From the NCBI GenBank assembly GCA_036971475.1, contig JBAIZL010000063.1, forward strand, positions 2,027,790-2,091,789: a DNA stretch of 64,000 nt. The letters run 5' to 3'. The position numbers were made by a program, and so were the translations under genes. This document shows, piece after piece, positions 1 to 14,400 of this stretch. Every line of letters begins with the position of its first letter. Position 1 is the first letter of the stretch. The notes below the pieces were generated by a model. It saw only the letters and a program-made list of their open reading frames with translations. It had not been told where the DNA came from and did no database searches. This DNA comes from Prosapia bicincta. Lineage: Eukaryota > Arthropoda > Insecta > Hemiptera > Cercopidae.

Positions 1-1160
1 ATGCTTGTTTCTTAGTAAGTACATGACGGTTACCTACTATGTACAGCATTGTTACTTATAAAGCCCATGGCAGGTACTTACTATGTTCATGATTATTACT
101 TAGTGAGTAGATGACTGTAACCTACAATGTACAGCATTGTTATTTATAAAGTCCATGGCAAGTACTATGTTCATGATTGTTACTTCGTAAGTACATGACT
201 GTTACCTACTATGTACAGCATTGTTACTTACTAAGCCCGTGGCAGTTACTTACTACGTTCATGATTGTTACTTAGTAAGTACAGCACTATTACCTACTAT
301 GTACAGCATTGTTACTTATAAAGCCCATGGCAGGTACTAACTATGTTCATGATTGTTACTTAGTGAGTACATGACTGATACCTACTATGTACAGCGTTGT
401 TACTTATACAGCCCATGGCAGTTACCTACTATGTTCATGATTGTTATTTAGTAAGTACAATACTATTACCTACTATGTACAGCATTGTTACTTATAAAGC
501 CCATGGCAGTTACTTACTATGTTCATGATTTTTACTTAGTGAGTACATGACTGTAACCTACTATGTACAGCATTGTTACTTATAAAGCCCATGACAGTTA
601 CTATTTTCATTATTGTTACTTAGTAAGTACAGGACTGTTACCTACTATGTACAGCATTGTCACATATAGAGCCCATTGCAGTTACTTCCTATGTTCATGA
701 TTGTTACTTAGTAAGTACAGCACAATTACAAACTATGTACAGCATTGTTACTTATAAAGCCCATAACAGTTACTATGTTCATGCTTGTTTCTTAGTAAGT
801 ACATGACGGTTACCTACTATGTACAGCATTGTTACTTATAAAGCCCATGGCAGGTACTTACTATGTTCATGATTATTACTTAGTGAGTAGATGACTGTAA
901 CCTACAATGTACAGCATTGTTATTTATAAAGTCCATGGCAAGTACTATGTTCATGATTGTTACTTCGTAAGTACATGACTGTTACCTACTATGTACAGCA
1001 TTGTTACTTACTAAGCCCGTGGCAGTTACTTACTACGTTCATGATTGTTACTTAGTAAGTACAGCACTATTACCTACTATGTACAGCATTGTTACTTATA
1101 AAGCCCATGGCAGGTACTTACTATGTTCATGATTGTTACTTAGTGAGTACATGACTGATA
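1..1160 (+). repeat. 780 bp local tandem duplication in the satellite
   Basis: The first roughly 330 bases recur from 781 with no difference that I can see, including the rare variant GTGAGTAGATGACTG (near 105 and 885). The two copies then diverge, for example GCAGGTACTAAC near 330 against GCAGGTACTTAC near 1110. This is a recent local duplication nested in the higher-order repeat. Confidence 0.8.
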
Positions 1161-1194
1161 CCTACTATGTACAGCGGTCTTACTTATTCAGCCC

Positions 1195-4100
1195 ATGGCA
1201 GTTACTTACTATGTTCATGATTGTTACTTAGTAAGTACAATACTATTACCTACTATGTACAGCATTGTTACTTATAAAGCCCATGGCAGTTACTTTGTTC
1301 ATGTTTGTTACTTAGTAAGTACAGTACTGTTACCTACTATGTACAGCATTGTTACCTATAAAGCCCATGCCAGTTACTATTTTCATTATTGTTACTTAGT
1401 AAGTACAGGACTGCTACCTACTATGTACAGCATTGTTACTTATAGAGCCCATGGCAGTTACTTCCTATGTTCATGATTGTTACTTAGTAAGTACAGCACT
1501 ATTACCAACTATGTACAGCATTGTTACTTATAAAGCCCAAAGCAGTTACTATGTTCATGCTTGTTTCTTAGTAAGTACATGATGGTTACCTACTATGTAC
1601 AGCATTGTTACTTATAAAGCCCATGGCAGTTACTTACTATGTTCATGATTGTAACTTAGTAAGTACATGACGGTTACCTACTATGTACAGCATTGTTACT
1701 TACAAAGCCTATGGCAGTTACTTACTATGTTCATGATTTTTACTTAGTGAGTACATGACTGTAACCTACTATGTACAGCATTGTTATTTATAAAGCCCAT
1801 GGCAAGTACTATGTTCGTGATTGTTACTTAGTAAGTACATGATTGTTACCTACTATGTACAGCATTGTTACTTACTAAGCCCTTGGCAGTTACTTACTAC
1901 GTTCATGATTGTTACTTAGTAAGTACAGGACTATTACCTACTTTGTACAGCATTGTTACTTATAGAGCCCATGGCAGTTACTTACTATGTTCATGATTGG
2001 TTCTTAGTAAGTACACGACTGTTACCTACTATGTACAGCATTGTTACTTATAAAGCTCATGGCAGTTACTATGTTCATGCTTGTTTCTTAGTAAGTACAT
2101 GACGGTTACCTACTATGTACAGCATTGTTACTTATACAGCCAATGGCAGATACTTACTATGTTCATGATTGTTACTTAGTAAGTACATGACGGTTACCTA
2201 CTATGTACAGCATTGTTACTTATAAAGCCCATGGCAGGTACTTACTATGTTCATGATTGTTACTTAGTGAGTACATGACTGATACCTACTAGTACAGCGT
2301 TGTTCCTTATACAGCCCATGGCAGTTACTTACTATGTTCATGATTGTTATTTAGTAAGTACAATACTATTACCTACTATGTACAGCATTGTTACTTATAA
2401 AGCCCATGGCAGTTACTTACTATGTTCATGATTGTTACTTAGTAAGTACATGACGGTTACCTACTATGTACAGCATTGTTACTTACAAAGCCCATGGCAG
2501 TTACTTACTATGTTCATGATTTTTACTTAGTGAGTACATGACTGTAACCTACTATGTACAGCATTGTTACTTATAAAGCCCATGGAAGTTACTATTTTCA
2601 TCATTGTTACTTAGTAAGTACAGGACTGTTACCTACTATGTACAGCATTGTCACATATAGAGCCCGTTGCAGTTACTTCCTATGTTCATGATTGTTACTT
2701 AGTAAGTACAGCACTATTACAAACTATGTACAGCATTGTTACTTATAAAGCCCATAGCAGTTACTATGTTCATGCTTGTTTCTTAGTAAGTACATGACGG
2801 TTACCTACTATGTACAGCATTTTTACTTATAAAGCCCATGGCAGGTACTTACTATGTTCATGATTATTACTTAGTAAGTTCATGACTGCTACCTACTATG
2901 TACAGCATTGTTACTTTTACAGCCCATGGCAGTTGCTTACTATGTTCATGATTGTTACTTAGTAAGTACAGCACTATTACCTACTATGTACAGCATTGTT
3001 ACTTATAAAGCCCATGGCAGTTACTTTGTTCATGTTTGTTACTTAGTGAGTACATGACTGTAACCTACAATGTACAGCATTGTTATTTATAACGACAATG
3101 GCAAGTACTATGTTCGTGATTGTTACTTAGTAAGTACATGACTGTTACCTACTATGTACAGCATTGTTACTTACTAAGCCCGTGGCAGTTACTTACTACG
3201 TTCATGATTGTTACTTAGTAAGTACAGCACTATTACCTACTATGTACAGCATTGTTACTTATAAAGCCCATAGCAGTTACTATGTTCGTTCTTGTTTCTT
3301 AGTAAGTACATGACGGTTACCTACTATGTACAGCATTGTTACTTATACAGCCCATGGCAGTTACTTACTATGTTCATGATTGTTACTTAGTAAGTACATA
3401 ACGATTACCTATTATGTACAGCATTGTTACTTATAAAGCCCATGGCAGGTACTTACTATGTTCATGGTTGTTACTTAGTGAGTACATGACTGATACCTAC
3501 TATGTACAGCGTTCTTACTTATGCAGCCCATGGCAGTTACTTTCTATGTTCATGATTGTTACTTAGTAAGCACAATACTATTACCTATTATGTACAGCAT
3601 TGTTACTTATAAAGCCCATTGCAGTTACTTTGTTCATGCTTGTTTCTTAGTAAGTACATGACGGTTACCTACTATGTACAGCATTGTTACTTATAAAGCC
3701 CATGGCAGTTACTTACTATGTTCATGATTGTAACTTAGTAAGTACATGACGGTTACCTACTATGTACAGCATTGTTACTTACAAAGCCAATGGCAGTTAC
3801 TTACTATGTTCATGATTTTTACTTAGTGAGTACATGACTGTAACCTACTATGTACAGCATTGTTATTTATAAAGCCCATGGCAAGTACTATGTTCATGAT
3901 TGTTACTTAGTTAGTACATGACTGTTACCTACTATGTACAGCATTGGTACTTACTAAGCCCGTGGCAGTTACTTACTACGTTCATGATTGTTACTTAGTA
4001 AGTACAGGACTATTACCTACTATGTACAGCATTGTTACTTATAGAGCCCATGGCAGTTACTTACTATGTTCATGATTGTTACTTAGTAAGTACATAACTG

Positions 4101-7100
4101 TTACCTACTATGTACAGCATTGTTACTTATAGAGCCCATGGCAGTTACTTACTATGTTCATGATTGTTACTTAGTAAGTACATAACTGTTACCTACTATG
4201 TACAGCATTGTTACTTATAAAGCTCATGGCAGTTACTTATTATGTTCATGATTGTTACTTAATAAGTACAGCACTATTACCTACTATGTACAGCATTGTT
4301 ACTTATAAAGCCCATAGCAGTTACTATGTTCATGCTTGTTTCTTAGTAAGTACACGACGGTTACCTACTATGTACAGCATTGTTACTTATACAGCCCATG
4401 GCAGTTACTTACTATGTTCATGATTGTTACTTAGTAGGTACATGACGATTACCTACTATGTACAGCATTGTTACTTATAAAGCCCATGGCAGGTACTTAC
4501 TATGTTCATGATTGTTACTTAGTGAGTACATGACTGATACCTACTATGTACAGCGTTCTTACTTATGCAGCCCATGGCAGTTACTTACTATGTTCATGAT
4601 TGTTACTTAGTACGTACAATACTATTACCTACTATGTACAGCATTGTTACTTATAAAGCCCATGGTAGTTACTTTGTTCATGTTTGTTACTTAGTAAGTA
4701 CAGGACTGTTACCTACTATGTACAGCATTGTTACCTATAAAGCCCATGCCAGTTACTATTTTCATTATTGTTACTTAGTAAGTACAGGACTGCTACCTAC
4801 TATGTACAGCATTGTTACTTATAGAGCCCATGGCAGTTACTTCCTATGTTCATGATTGTTACTTAGTAAGTACAGCACTATTACCAACTATGTACAGCAT
4901 TGTTACTTATAAAGCCCATGGCAGTTACTTACTATGTTCATGATTGTAACTTAGTAAGTACATGACGGTTACCTACTATGTACAGCATTGTTACTTATAA
5001 AGCCTATGGCAGTTACTTACTATGTTCATGATTTTTACTTAGTGAGTACATGACTGTAACCTACTATGTACAGCATTGTTATTTATAAAGCCCATGGCAA
5101 GTACTATGTTCATGATTGTTACTTAGTAAGTACATGACTATTACCTACTATGTACAGCATTGTTACTTACTAAGCCCTTGGCAGTTACTTACTACGTTCA
5201 TGATTGTTACTTAGTAAGTACAGGACTGTTACCTACTATGTACAGCATTGTTACTTATAGAGCCCATGGCAGTTACTTACTATGTTCATGATTGTTACTT
5301 AGTAAGTACACGACTGTTACCTACTATGTACAGCATTGTTACTTATAAAGCTCATGGCAGTTACCTACTATGTTCATGATTGTTACTTAATATGAACAGC
5401 ACTATTACCTACTACGTACAGCATTGTTACTTATAAAGCCCATAGCAGTTACTATGTTCATGCTTGTTTCTTAGTAAGTACATGACGGTTACCTACTATG
5501 TACAGCATTGTTACTTATACAGCCCATGGCAGTTACTTACTATGTTCATGTTTGTTTCTTAGTAAGTACATGGCGGTTACCTACTATGTACAGCATTGTT
5601 AAATATAAAGCCCATGGCAATTACTTACTATGTTCATGATTGTTACTTAGTAAGTAAATGACGGTTACCTACTATGTACAGCATTGTTACTTACAAAGCC
5701 CATGGCAGTTACTTACTATGTTCATGATTTTTACTTAGTGAGTACATGACTGTAACCTACTATGTATCGCATTGTTATTTATAAAGCCCATGGCAAGTAC
5801 TATGTTCATGATTGTTACTTAGTAAGTACATGACTGTTACCTACGTTGTACAGCATTGATACTTACTAAGCCCGTGGCAGTTACTTACTACGTGCATGAT
5901 TGTTACTTAGTAAGTACAGGACTATAACCTACTATGTACAGCATTGTTACTTATAGAGCCCATGGCAGTTACTTACTATGTTCATGATTGTTACTTAGTA
6001 AGTACATGACTGTTACCTACCTACTATGTACAGCATTGTTACTTTTAAAGCTCATGGCAGTTACTTACTATGTTCATGATTGTTACTTAGTAAGTACAGC
6101 ACTATTACCAACTATGTACAGCATTGTTACTTATAAAGCTCATGGCAGTTACTTACTATGTTCATGATTGTAACTTAGTAAGTACATGACGGTTACCTAC
6201 TATGTACAGCATTGTTGCTTATAAAGCTCATGTCAGTTACTTACTATGTTCATGATTTTTACTTAGTGAGTACATGACTGTAACCTACTATGTACAGCAT
6301 TGTTATTTATAAAGCCCATGGCAAGTACTATGTTCATGATTGTTACTTAGTAAGTACATGACTGTTACCTACTATGTACAGCATTGTTACTTATACAGCC
6401 CATGGCAGTTACTTACTATGTTCATGATTGTTACTTAGTGAGTACATGACTGATACCTACTATGTACAGCGTTCTTACTTATGCAGCCCATGGCAGTTAC
6501 TTACTATGTTCATGATTTTTACTTAGTGTGTACATGACTGTAACCTACTATGTACAGCATTGTTACTTACAAAGCCCATGGCAGTTACTTTGTTCATGTT
6601 TGTTACTTAGTAAGTACAGGACTGTTACCTACTATGTACAGCATTGTTACCTATAAAGCCCATGCCAGTTACTATTTTCATTATTGTTACTTAGTAAGTA
6701 CAGGACTGCTACCTACTATGTACAGCATTGTTACTTATAGAGCCCATGGCAGTTACTTCCTATGTTCATGATTGTTACTTAGTAAGTACAGCACTATTAC
6801 CAATTATGTACAGCATTGTTACTTATAAAGCCCATGGCAGTTACTTACTATGTTCATGATTGTAACTTAGTAAGTACATGACGGTTACCTACTATGTACA
6901 GCATTGTTACTTACAAAGCCTATGGCAGTTACTTACTATGTTCATGATTTTTACTTAGTGAGTACATGACTGTAACCTACTATGTACAGCATTGTTATTT
7001 ATAAAGCCCATGGCAAGTACTATGTTCATGATTGTTACTTAGTAAGTACATGACTATTACGTACTATGTACAGCATTGTTACTTACTAAGCCCTTGGCAG

Positions 7101-8485
7101 TTACTTACTACGTTCATGATTGTTACTTAGTAAGTACAGGACTATTACCTACTATGTACAGCATTGTTACTTATAGAGCCCATGGCAGTTACTTACTATG
7201 TTCATGATTGTTACTTAGTAAGTACACGACTGTTACCTACTATGTACAGCATTGTTACTTATAAAGCTCATGGCAGTTACTTACTATGTTCATGATTGTT
7301 ACTTAATATGAACAGCACTATCACCTACTATGTACAGCATTGTTACTTATAAAGCCCATAGCAGTTACTATGTTCATGCTTGTTTCTTAGTAAGTACATG
7401 ACGGTTACCTACTATGTACAGCATTGTTACTTATACAGCCCATGGCAGTTACTTACTATGTTCATGATTGTTACTTAGTAAGTACATGACGGTTACCTAC
7501 TATGTACAGCATTGTTACTTATAAAGCCCATGGCAGGTACTAACTATGTTCATGATTGTTACTTAGTGAGTACATGACTGATACCTACTATGTACAGCGT
7601 TGTTACTTATACAGCCCATGGCAGTTACCTACTATGTTCATGATTGTTATTTAGTAAGTACAATACTATTACCTACTATGTACAGCATTGTTACTTATAA
7701 AGCCCATGGCAGTTACTTACTATGTTCATGATTTTTACTTAGTGAGTACATGACTGTAACCTACTATGTACAGCATTGTTACTTATAAAGCCCATGACAG
7801 TTACTATTTTCATTATTGTTACTTAGTAAGTACAGGACTGTTACCTACTATGTACAGCATTGTCACATATAGAGCCCATTGCAGTTACTTCCTATGTTCA
7901 TGATTGTTACTTAGTAAGTACAGCACAATTACAAACTATGTACAGCATTGTTACTTATAAAGCCCATAACAGTTACTATGTTCATGCTTGTTTCTTAGTA
8001 AGTACATGACGGTTACCTACTATGTACAGCATTGTTACTTATAAAGCCCATGGCAGGTACTTACTATGTTCATGATTATTACTTAGTGAGTACATGACTG
8101 TAACCTACAATGTACAGCATTGTTATTTATAAAGTCCATGGCAAGTACTATGTTCATGATTGTTACTTCGTAAGTACATGACTGTTACCTACTATGTACA
8201 GCATTGTTACTTACTAAGCCCGTGGCAGTTACTTACTACGTTCATGATTGTTACTTAGTAAGTACAGCACTATTACCTACTATGTACAGCATTGTTACTT
8301 ATACAGCCCATGGCAGTTACTTACTATGTTCATGATTGTTACTTAGTAAGTACATGACGATTACCTACTATGTACAGCATTGTTACTTATAAAGCCCATG
8401 GCAGGTACTTACTATGTTCATGATTGTTACTTAGTGAGTACATGACTGATACCTACTATGTACAGCGGTCTTACTTATGCAGCCC
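1195..8485 (+). repeat. Higher-order repeat block 1 (7291 bp)
   Basis: Variant-specific landmarks at 1195, 4208 and 4565 recur exactly 7291 bp later (8486, 11499, 11856). Against the other blocks this copy lacks about 2096 bp that sits at roughly 13680-15765 in block 2. That length equals 20 x 88 plus 4 x 84, a whole number of dimers. Sampled stretches differ by only occasional single bases. Confidence 0.85.
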
Positions 8486-11400
8486 ATGGCAGTTACTTAC
8501 TATGTTCATGATTGTTACTTAGTAAGTACAATACTATTACCTACTATGTACAGCATTGTTACTTATAAAGCCCATGGCAGTTACTTTGTTCATGTTTGTT
8601 ACTTAGTAAGTACAGTACTGTTACCTACTATGTACAGCATTGTTACCTATAAAGCCCATGCCAGTTACTATTTTCATTATTGTTACTTAGTAAGTACAGG
8701 ACTGCTACCTACTATGTACAGCATTGTTACTTATAGAGCCCATGGCAGTTACTTCCTATGTTCATGATTGTTACTTAGTAAGTACAGCACTATTACCAAC
8801 TATGTACAGCATTGTTACTTATAAAGCCCAAAGCAGTTACTATGTTCATGCTTGTTTCTTAGTAAGTACATGATGGTTACCTACTATGTACAGCATTGTT
8901 ACTTATAAAGCCCATGGCAGTTACTTACTATGTTCATGATTGTAACTTAGTAAGTACATGACGGTTACCTACTATGTACAGCATTGTTACTTACAAAGCC
9001 TATGGCAGTTACTTACTATGTTCATGATTTTTACTTAGTGAGTACATGACTGTAACCTACTATGTACAGCATTGTTATTTATAAAGCCCATGGCAAGTAC
9101 TATGTTCGTGATTGTTACTTAGTAAGTACATGATTGTTACCTACTATGTACAGCATTGTTACTTACTAAGCCCTTGGCAGTTACTTACTACGTTCATGAT
9201 TGTTACTTAGTAAGTACAGGACTATTACCTACTTTGTACAGCATTGTTACTTATAGAGCCCATGGCAGTTACTTACTATGTTCATGATTGGTTCTTAGTA
9301 AGTACACGACTGTTACCTACTATGTACAGCATTGTTACTTATAAAGCTCATGGCAGTTACTATGTTCATGCTTGTTTCTTAGTAAGTACATGACGGTTAC
9401 CTACTATGTACAGCATTGTTACTTATACAGCCAATGGCAGATACTTACTATGTTCATGATTGTTACTTAGTAAGTACATGACGGTTACCTACTATGTACA
9501 GCATTGTTACTTATAAAGCCCATGGCAGGTACTTACTATGTTCATGATTGTTACTTAGTGAGTACATGACTGATACCTACTAGTACAGCGTTGTTCCTTA
9601 TACAGCCCATGGCAGTTACTTACTATGTTCATGATTGTTATTTAGTAAGTACAATACTATTACCTACTATGTACAGCATTGTTACTTATAAAGCCCATGG
9701 CAGTTACTTACTATGTTCATGATTGTTACTTAGTAAGTACATGACGGTTACCTACTATGTACAGCATTGTTACTTACAAAGCCCATGGCAGTTACTTACT
9801 ATGTTCATGATTTTTACTTAGTGAGTACATGACTGTAACCTACTATGTACAGCATTGTTACTTATAAAGCCCATGGCAGTTACTATTTTCATCATTGTTA
9901 CTTAGTAAGTACAGGACTGTTACCTACTATGTACAGCATTGTCACATATAGAGCCCGTTGCAGTTACTTCCTATGTTCATGATTGTTACTTAGTAAGTAC
10001 AGCACTATTACAAACTATGTACAGCATTGTTACTTATAAAGCCCATAGCAGTTACTATGTTCATGCTTGTTTCTTAGTAAGTACATGACGGTTACCTACT
10101 ATGTACAGCATTTTTACTTATAAAGCCCATGGCAGGTACTTACTATGTTCATGATTATTACTTAGTAAGTTCATGACTGCTACCTACTATGTACAGCATT
10201 GTTACTTTTACAGCCCATGGCAGTTGCTTACTATGTTCATGATTGTTACTTAGTAAGTACAGCACTATTACCTACTATGTACAGCATTGTTACTTATAAA
10301 GCCCATGGCAGTTACTTTGTTCATGTTTGTTACTTAGTGAGTACATGACTGTAACCTACAATGTACAGCATTGTTATTTATAACGACAATGGCAAGTACT
10401 ATGTTCGTGATTGTTACTTAGTAAGTACATGACTGTTACCTACTATGTACAGCATTGTTACTTACTAAGCCCGTGGCAGTTACTTACTACGTTCATGATT
10501 GTTACTTAGTAAGTACAGCACTATTACCTACTATGTACAGCATTGTTACTTATAAAGCCCATAGCAGTTACTATGTTCGTTCTTGTTTCTTAGTAAGTAC
10601 ATGACGGTTACCTACTATGTACAGCATTGTTACTTATACAGCCCATGGCAGTTACTTACTATGTTCATGATTGTTACTTAGTAAGTACATAACGATTACC
10701 TATTATGTACAGCATTGTTACTTATAAAGCCCATGGCAGGTACTTACTATGTTCATGGTTGTTACTTAGTGAGTACATGACTGATACCTACTATGTACAG
10801 CGTTCTTACTTATGCAGCCCATGGCAGTTACTTTCTATGTTCATGATTGTTACTTAGTAAGCACAATACTATTACCTATTATGTACAGCATTGTTACTTA
10901 TAAAGCCCATGGCAGTTACTTTGTTCATGCTTGTTTCTTAGTAAGTACATGACGGTTACCTACTATGTACAGCATTGTTACTTATAAAGCCCATGGCAGT
11001 TACTTACTATGTTCATGATTGTAACTTAGTAAGTACATGACGGTTACCTACTATGTACAGCATTGTTACTTACAAAGCCAATGGCAGTTACTTACTATGT
11101 TCATGATTTTTACTTAGTGAGTACATGACTGTAACCTACTATGTACAGCATTGTTATTTATAAAGCCCATGGCAAGTACTATGTTCATGATTGTTACTTA
11201 GTTAGTACATGACTGTTACCTACTATGTACAGCATTGGTACTTACTAAGCCCGTGGCAGTTACTTACTACGTTCATGATTGTTACTTAGTAAGTACAGGA
11301 CTATTACCTACTATGTACAGCATTGTTACTTATAGAGCCCATGGCAGTTACTTACTATGTTCATGATTGTTACTTAGTAAGTACATAACTGTTACCTACT

Positions 11401-14400
11401 ATGTACAGCATTGTTACTTATAGAGCCCATGGCAGTTACTTACTATGTTCATGATTGTTACTTAGTAAGTACATAACTGTTACCTACTATGTACAGCATT
11501 GTTACTTATAAAGCTCATGGCAGTTACTTATTATGTTCATGATTGTTACTTAATAAGTACAGCACTATTACCTACTATGTACAGCATTGTTACTTATAAA
11601 GCCCATAGCAGTTACTATGTTCATGCTTGTTTCTTAGTAAGTACACGACGGTTACCTACTATGTACAGCATTGTTACTTATACAGCCCATGGCAGTTACT
11701 TACTATGTTCATGATTGTTACTTAGTAGGTACATGACGATTACCTACTATGTACAGCATTGTTACTTATAAAGCCCATGGCAGGTACTTACTATGTTCAT
11801 GATTGTTACTTAGTGAGTACATGACTGATACCTACTATGTACAGCGTTCTTACTTATGCAGCCCATGGCAGTTACTTACTATGTTCATGATTGTTACTTA
11901 GTACGTACAATACTATTACCTACTATGTACAGCATTGTTACTTATAAAGCCCATGGTAGTTACTTTGTTCATGTTTGTTACTTAGTAAGTACAGGACTGT
12001 TACCTACTATGTACAGCATTGTTACCTATAAAGCCCATGCCAGTTACTATTTTCATTATTGTTACTTAGTAAGTACAGGACTGCTACCTACTATGTACAG
12101 CATTGTTACTTATAGAGCCCATGGCAGTTACTTCCTATGTTCATGATTGTTACTTAGTAAGTACAGCACTATTACCAACTATGTACAGCATTGTTACTTA
12201 TAAAGCCCATGGCAGTTACTTACTATGTTCATGATTGTAACTTAGTAAGTACATGACGGTTACCTACTATGTACAGCATTGTTACTTATAAAGCCTATGG
12301 CAGTTACTTACTATGTTCATGATTTTTACTTAGTGAGTACATGACTGTAACCTACTATGTACAGCATTGTTATTTATAAAGCCCATGGCAAGTACTATGT
12401 TCATGATTGTTACTTAGTAAGTACATGACTATTACCTACTATGTACAGCATTGTTACTTACTAAGCCCTTGGCAGTTACTTACTACGTTCATGATTGTTA
12501 CTTAGTAAGTACAGGACTGTTACCTACTATGTACAGCATTGTTACTTATAGAGCCCATGGCAGTTACTTACTATGTTCATGATTGTTACTTAGTAAGTAC
12601 ACGACTGTTACCTACTATGTACAGCATTGTTACTTATAAAGCTCATGGCAGTTACCTACTATGTTCATGATTGTTACTTAATATGAACAGCACTATTACC
12701 TACTACGTACAGCATTGTTACTTATAAAGCCCATAGCAGTTACTATGTTCATGCTTGTTTCTTAGTAAGTACATGACGGTTACCTACTATGTACAGCATT
12801 GTTACTTATACAGCCCATGGCAGTTACTTACTATGTTCATGTTTGTTTCTTAGTAAGTACATGGCGGTTACCTACTATGTACAGCATTGTTAAATATAAA
12901 GCCCATGGCAATTACTTACTATGTTCATGATTGTTACTTAGTAAGTAAATGACGGTTACCTACTATGTACAGCATTGTTACTTACAAAGCCCATGGCAGT
13001 TACTTACTATGTTCATGATTTTTACTTAGTGAGTACATGACTGTAACCTACTATGTATCGCATTGTTATTTATAAAGCCCATGGCAAGTACTATGTTCAT
13101 GATTGTTACTTAGTAAGTACATGACTGTTACCTACGTTGTACAGCATTGATACTTACTAAGCCCGTGGCAGTTACTTACTACGTGCATGATTGTTACTTA
13201 GTAAGTACAGGACTATAACCTACTATGTACAGCATTGTTACTTATAGAGCCCATGGCAGTTACTTACTATGTTCATGATTGTTACTTAGTAAGTACATGA
13301 CTGTTACCTACCTACTATGTACAGCATTGTTACTTTTAAAGCTCATGGCAGTTACTTACTATGTTCATGATTGTTACTTAGTAAGTACAGCACTATTACC
13401 AACTATGTACAGCATTGTTACTTATAAAGCTCATGGCAGTTACTTACTATGTTCATGATTGTAACTTAGTAAGTACATGACGGTTACCTACTATGTACAG
13501 CATTGTTGCTTATAAAGCTCATGTCAGTTACTTACTATGTTCATGATTTTTACTTAGTGAGTACATGACTGTAACCTACTATGTACAGCATTGTTATTTA
13601 TAAAGCCCATGGCAAGTACTATGTTCATGATTGTTACTTAGTAAGTACATGACTGTTACCTACTATGTACAGCATTGTTACTTATAAAGCCCATGGCAGT
13701 TACTTACTATGTTCATGATTGTTACTTAGTAAGTACATGACGGTTACCTACTATGTACAGCATTGTTACTTACAAATCCCATGGCAGTTACTTACTATGT
13801 TCATGATTTTTACTTAGTGAGTACATGACTGTAACCTACTATGTACAGCATTGATACTTACTAAGCCCGTGGCAGTTACTTACTACGTTCATGATTGTTA
13901 CTTAGTAAGTACAGGACTATTACCTACTATGTACTTCATTGTTACTTATAGAGCCCAGGGCAGTTACTTACTATGTTCATGATTGTTACTTAGTAAGTAC
14001 ATGACTGTTACCTACTATGTACAGCATTGTTACTTACAAAGCCCATGGCAGTTACTTACTATGTTCATGATTTTTACTTAGTGAGTACATGACTGTAAAA
14101 TACTATGTATCGCATTGTTATTTATAAAGCCCATGGCAAGTACTATGTTCATGATTGTTACTTAGTAAGTACATGACTGTTACCTACTTTGTACAGCATT
14201 GATACTTACTAAGCCCGTGGCAGTTACTTACTACGTTCATGATTGTTACTTAGTAAGTACAGGACTATAACCTACTATGTACAGCATTGTTACTTATAGA
14301 GCCCATGGCAGTTACTTACTATGTTCATGATTGTTACTTAGTAAGTACATGACTGTTACCTACCTTCTGTGTACAGCATTGTTACTTTTAAAGCTCATGG

